Made by a program: the position numbers and the translations under genes. From IMG/VR virus record IMGVR_UViG_3300020281_000070, positions 1 through 35,209 of that record: a DNA stretch of 35,209 nt. One strand, given 5' to 3'. Source of the stretch: a virus. Each line of letters starts with the position of its first letter. Position 1 is the first letter of the stretch. Shown piece after piece: positions 33,128 to 35,209 of the stretch. A model generated the notes under the pieces. The model searched no databases. It worked only from the letters and a program-made list of their open reading frames with translations, and was not told the DNA's origin.

Positions 33128-33440
33128 TCCAGCAACAGCAATACGAAACTTGTGTCAGCACATTGGAAACAAACGTGCCACTAAAACGATAAAGCACAGG
33201 TTCTTTTACTACAACTACACCAATGATCAGACAGGATTCATTGATCGTAATGGCGATCCAATGCTTGAGTACATGGATTACATGCCTGATTACATTGTAG
33301 ACATATGTAATGCATGGCTAGGTAACACAAAAGCTGATGTGGAGGCAGCAGTGGCGTGCGAGATAGCAAGTGATTGGAGTGACTTTGACACGCACTTTGT
33401 AAGACGAGGTGTAATGGAGCAATTAAAATTGGAGCTATAA
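33114..33440 (+). CDS. hypothetical protein upstream of the tas locus
   Basis: This 108-residue protein is read from ATG 33114 (MSDIDPATAIRNL), with GGAGGT 4 bases upstream; an in-frame TTG at 33102 would be a worse start. It has aromatic-rich parts (HRFFYYNYTNDQTGFIDRNG, LEYMDYMPDYIVDICNAWLG) and a helical C-terminus. No enzymatic motif recognised. The gap to the next gene is 2 bases, so it is co-translated with it. Confidence 0.7.
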   Translation: MSDIDPATAIRNLCQHIGNKRATKTIKHRFFYYNYTNDQTGFIDRNGDPMLEYMDYMPDYIVDICNAWLGNTKADVEAAVACEIASDWSDFDTHFVRRGVMEQLKLEL

Positions 33441-33442
33441 AG

Positions 33443-33814
33443 ATGGGTAGATATTACAGCGGAGACATCAAAGGCAAGTTCTGGTTTGGCGTGCAACCCA
33501 GTAACGATGCAAACTTCTTTGGCAAAGAAGGACAACCTTTTCACTTAGAATACTATTTTGAGAAAAACGATCTGCCGAAGATCCAAAGCGGTATTGATAC
33601 GTGCTTAAAAGAACTTGGTGATATGAAAGCAGAACTCGACAAGTTTTTTGATGACAGAGAAATGTATAACAAAGAAATTTTGCAACAACTTTTCGATATA
33701 CCAAAAGAAGAAGTAAACAGGCTTCTTGGATGGTACGCACGGCTTGAACTCGGTAACGAGATATTAAAGTGCGTGAAAGAAAACAATGAATGTTCATTTA
33801 GTGCAGAACTCTAG
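33443..33814 (+). CDS. hypothetical phage protein (GRYYSGDIKGKFWFG-type)
   Basis: This 123-residue protein has a GGAG site 8 bases upstream. The N-terminus GRYYSGDIKGKFWFGVQPSN, followed by FHLEYYFEKNDLPKIQSGID, is a pattern I have seen in small phage proteins of unknown function. The rest is helical and acidic (KAELDKFFDDREMYNKEILQ). It lies in the operon leading to the tas gene. No function can be given. Confidence 0.7.
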   Translation: MGRYYSGDIKGKFWFGVQPSNDANFFGKEGQPFHLEYYFEKNDLPKIQSGIDTCLKELGDMKAELDKFFDDREMYNKEILQQLFDIPKEEVNRLLGWYARLELGNEILKCVKENNECSFSAEL

Positions 33815-33825
33815 GAGGAGTAAAA

Positions 33826-34113
33826 ATGTTTATAGCAGGTACAATCGCAGCAATTGGTATGATCTTTCTACTGTTGAAGTTCAATCTGAAACGGGTAGTT
33901 AAGTTTGATATCGCCCTTGATGTCATCATCACATTCTTCTTTGTGTGGATCTTCTTGGGTACATTCTCAGGTATGATGGCTGGCCTTGTGGCTGGTGCTA
34001 TCGTATCCATCTTCCTATTCGTAGCGAAGAAATTCATACCGAAAGAGGAGCTAAAGTTCGTCAAGACTACCAGCTTCCCCTATCGTAAATTCATTTGGGT
34101 CAAAGCCCAGTAA
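33826..34113 (+). CDS. small inner-membrane protein
   Basis: This 95-residue protein has AGGAGGAG 6 bases before ATG 33826. Hydrophobic segments at residues 1-18 (MFIAGTIAAIGMIFLLLKF) and 30-68 (DVIITFFFVWIFLGTFSG, MMAGLVAGAIVSIFLFVAKK) suggest two or three transmembrane helices, with a basic C-terminal tail (SFPYRKFIWVKAQ). It sits 19 bases before the tas gene. Whether it has any part in that system is unknown. Confidence 0.75.
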   Translation: MFIAGTIAAIGMIFLLLKFNLKRVVKFDIALDVIITFFFVWIFLGTFSGMMAGLVAGAIVSIFLFVAKKFIPKEELKFVKTTSFPYRKFIWVKAQ

Positions 34114-34132
34114 TAGCTTTCAGGAGGAAAGT

Positions 34133-34993
34133 ATGAACCACAAGCAAACCATGCTTAAAGCAGCAGTCAATGGCTTCTACTCAATGCAAAGCACACGTAT
34201 CAAAGTGGGCAATGCTGTAGTAGGTAACTTCAAAAGCAAGATCGGACAGGAGCCTAGCAAGTCAGAAGACACACTGGATGCTGATGCCAAGCTATTACTG
34301 TCTAATCTACGCACTTCATACAAAAAGATTACTGATGGCATCGTCAGTATGACACCACGCAAGTTCAAGAAAGACGGACTCATTGATGCCTACTCAGAGT
34401 TCTCTCTTGTGCAGCAGTACGTCAATCTTGTAGATGCAGAGGACGCAGCGTTCAAACAGATTGAGTACAGCGTGAAAGAGTTTCCCATATGGAAAAGCTT
34501 CCTTGAAGATGTGAAAGGTGTCGGTCCTACTATGGCAGCAGTCATCATCGCAAGTTTTGACATACACAAAGCAGAGTATCCCAGTTCTTTATGGGCCTAC
34601 GCTGGACTAGATGTAGTCAACGGTGCAGGTAGATCCAGAAAGAAAGAGCATCTGGTAGACCAAACATACATTGACAAAGATGGTAAGGAACAAACCAAGA
34701 AAGGTATCAGCTTCAATCCTTTTCTCAAAACCAAACTAATCGGTGTGCTTGGTGGCTCATTCGTCAAGACTAATGGTGTCTACCGTGACATCTATGACAA
34801 CTACAAACACCGCATTACAAACATGCCAGCCCATGCTGAGAAAACAAAAGCACATCTCAACAACATGGCAATACGGTACACAGTTAAACGATTCCTTGTG
34901 GATCTATACTCCGCGTGGCGCAAACTAGAAGGGCTTCCTGTTGCAGAGGAATACAGCAAAGCTAAGCTGGGTATAGATCACAAGGTTGCATGA
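34133..34993 (+). CDS. tasA: Tas protein, nuclease-less TasA type (IS110/Nop-like domain)
   Basis: This 286-residue protein has AGGAGG 5 bases before ATG 34133. Residues 1-115 are helical. Residues 127-140 form a helix-hairpin-helix (VKGVGPTMAAVIIA), followed by SSLWAYAGLDVVNGAGRSRK (151-170), GISFNPFLKTKLIGVLGGSF (191-210) and a terminal helix (YTVKRFLVDLYSAWRKLEG). This is the pattern of the C-terminal domain of IS110/IS116-family transposases, to which Nop-domain Tas proteins are related. The N-terminal RuvC-like catalytic domain of IS110 enzymes is absent, and no HNH or RuvC motif is fused, so it is not a transposase. A 36-bp guide array begins in its stop codon, which identifies it as the RNA-binding effector of a TIGR-Tas system. 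Without a nuclease it may bind and block DNA or recruit a partner. Other standalone IS110-like proteins exist, but the array makes this reading strong. Confidence 0.88.
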   Translation: MNHKQTMLKAAVNGFYSMQSTRIKVGNAVVGNFKSKIGQEPSKSEDTLDADAKLLLSNLRTSYKKITDGIVSMTPRKFKKDGLIDAYSEFSLVQQYVNLVDAEDAAFKQIEYSVKEFPIWKSFLEDVKGVGPTMAAVIIASFDIHKAEYPSSLWAYAGLDVVNGAGRSRKKEHLVDQTYIDKDGKEQTKKGISFNPFLKTKLIGVLGGSFVKTNGVYRDIYDNYKHRITNMPAHAEKTKAHLNNMAIRYTVKRFLVDLYSAWRKLEGLPVAEEYSKAKLGIDHKVA

Positions 34994-35209
34994 GTCAGGT
35001 ATGCCAAGAAAACCATTGGTTCAAAACGAGTCAGAACGTACAAGAAAACCATGCATTTCAAACGAGTCAATCTAGCTTAGAAAACCAAGTGAGATAAACG
35101 AGTCAGGAAGCAAAAGAAAACCATAATTTATTAACGAGTCAGATGAGATTAGAAAACCATTGTACATAAACGAGTCAGGACATCTAAGAAAACCATGGTT
35201 GAGAAACGA
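34989..35209 (+). repeat. TIGR array (tandem interspaced guide RNA), 36-bp period, continues past the window
   Basis: The array alternates two constant 9-mers with two variable 9-mers: AACGAGTCA, N9, AGAAAACCA, N9. AACGAGTCA begins at 34989 (degenerate CATGAGTCA, overlapping the tas stop codon), 35025, 35061, 35097, 35133 and 35169, with AACGA of a seventh unit at 35205. AGAAAACCA begins at 35007, 35043, 35079, 35115, 35151 and 35187, all exact. First variable blocks: ggtatgcca, gaacgtaca, atctagctt, ggaagcaaa, gatgagatt, ggacatcta. Second variable blocks: ttggttcaa, tgcatttca, agtgagata, taatttatt, ttgtacata, tggttgaga. All three forward frames are broken by stops in the variable blocks, so it is not a coding repeat. 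Known TIGR arrays give 36-base guide RNAs with two 9-base spacers that pair with opposite strands of one target. The array is probably transcribed with the tas gene. Confidence 0.92.

Noticed and set aside
34133-34993. IS110-family insertion sequence
   Set aside because: The catalytic N-terminal RuvC-like domain is missing, no element ends or target-site signs are seen, and the gene is part of a compact phage operon with a normal ribosome site.
35007-35204. Palindromes AACCA-T-TGGTT (unit 1) and AACCATGGTT (unit 6) as designed hairpins
   Set aside because: Only two of six units have them, and they arise because the second spacer happens to begin with TTGGTT or TGGTT; chance is a sufficient explanation.
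34989-35209. CRISPR array
   Set aside because: Repeats are 9 bases and alternate between two different words, spacers are 9 bases and the period is 36. CRISPR repeats and spacers are each about 25-40 bases. No Cas gene is present.
34989-35209. Coding repeat with a 12-residue period
   Set aside because: 36 is a multiple of 3, and one frame reads NES-xxx-RKP-xxx, but stops occur in it at 35073 (TAG) and 35124 (TAA). The other two forward frames also have stops in variable blocks.

Overview
The window is part of a tailed double-stranded DNA phage genome. It is very probably a short-tailed (podovirus-like) phage from a marine or aquatic host. The evidence is a P22-type portal, a DUF4043/N4-gp56-type major coat protein, a small adaptor set, T7-style internal virion (ejection) proteins including a 2275-residue giant, and no tape measure, tail tube or sheath gene. 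The sequence is AT-rich, densely packed and full of TAATG/ATGA stop-start overlaps. I see no tRNA, rRNA, integrase or insertion sequence. Replication genes must lie outside the window, and the host cannot be named from this sequence.

Positions 1-29886 are one leftward (minus-strand) structural module, transcribed from right to left. Its order is: small terminase, large terminase, portal, scaffold with an acidic tandem repeat, five or six tiny Lys/Arg-rich proteins, a sigma70-like promoter with a leader of seven short hairpins, major capsid protein, small capsid-associated protein, basic protein, adaptor/connector proteins (one with an inserted cupredoxin-like domain), a GNAT-like protein, internal virion proteins, and a tail-fibre cassette that includes a 2-oxoglutarate/Fe(II) oxygenase. 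Small lysis-type or accessory genes close the module at the left edge.

Positions 29887-30158 are a divergent intergenic region. From there rightward (plus-strand) genes run to the right edge. They are short, mostly unrecognised early-type proteins with strong Shine-Dalgarno sites. Three near-identical copies of a 27-bp element sit 37-43 bp upstream of three of the rightward genes and look like phage promoters or control sites. Between the second and third copies is a 443-bp non-coding region. It has two mirror-image clusters of a 9-bp iteron around an AT-rich centre and looks like a replication origin. A 25-bp stem-loop with bulges separates the middle and last rightward clusters.

The most exciting part is the right edge. 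A 286-residue protein with an IS110-transposase/Nop-like helix-hairpin-helix domain and no nuclease domain is followed, starting inside its stop codon, by a strictly periodic 36-bp array: AACGAGTCA, 9 variable bases, AGAAAACCA, 9 variable bases. At least six units are present and the array runs off the window. This is the architecture of the recently described TIGR-Tas systems (tandem interspaced guide RNA arrays with Tas proteins), here as a phage-borne, nuclease-less TasA-type locus. What it targets and what the phage uses it for cannot be told from this window.
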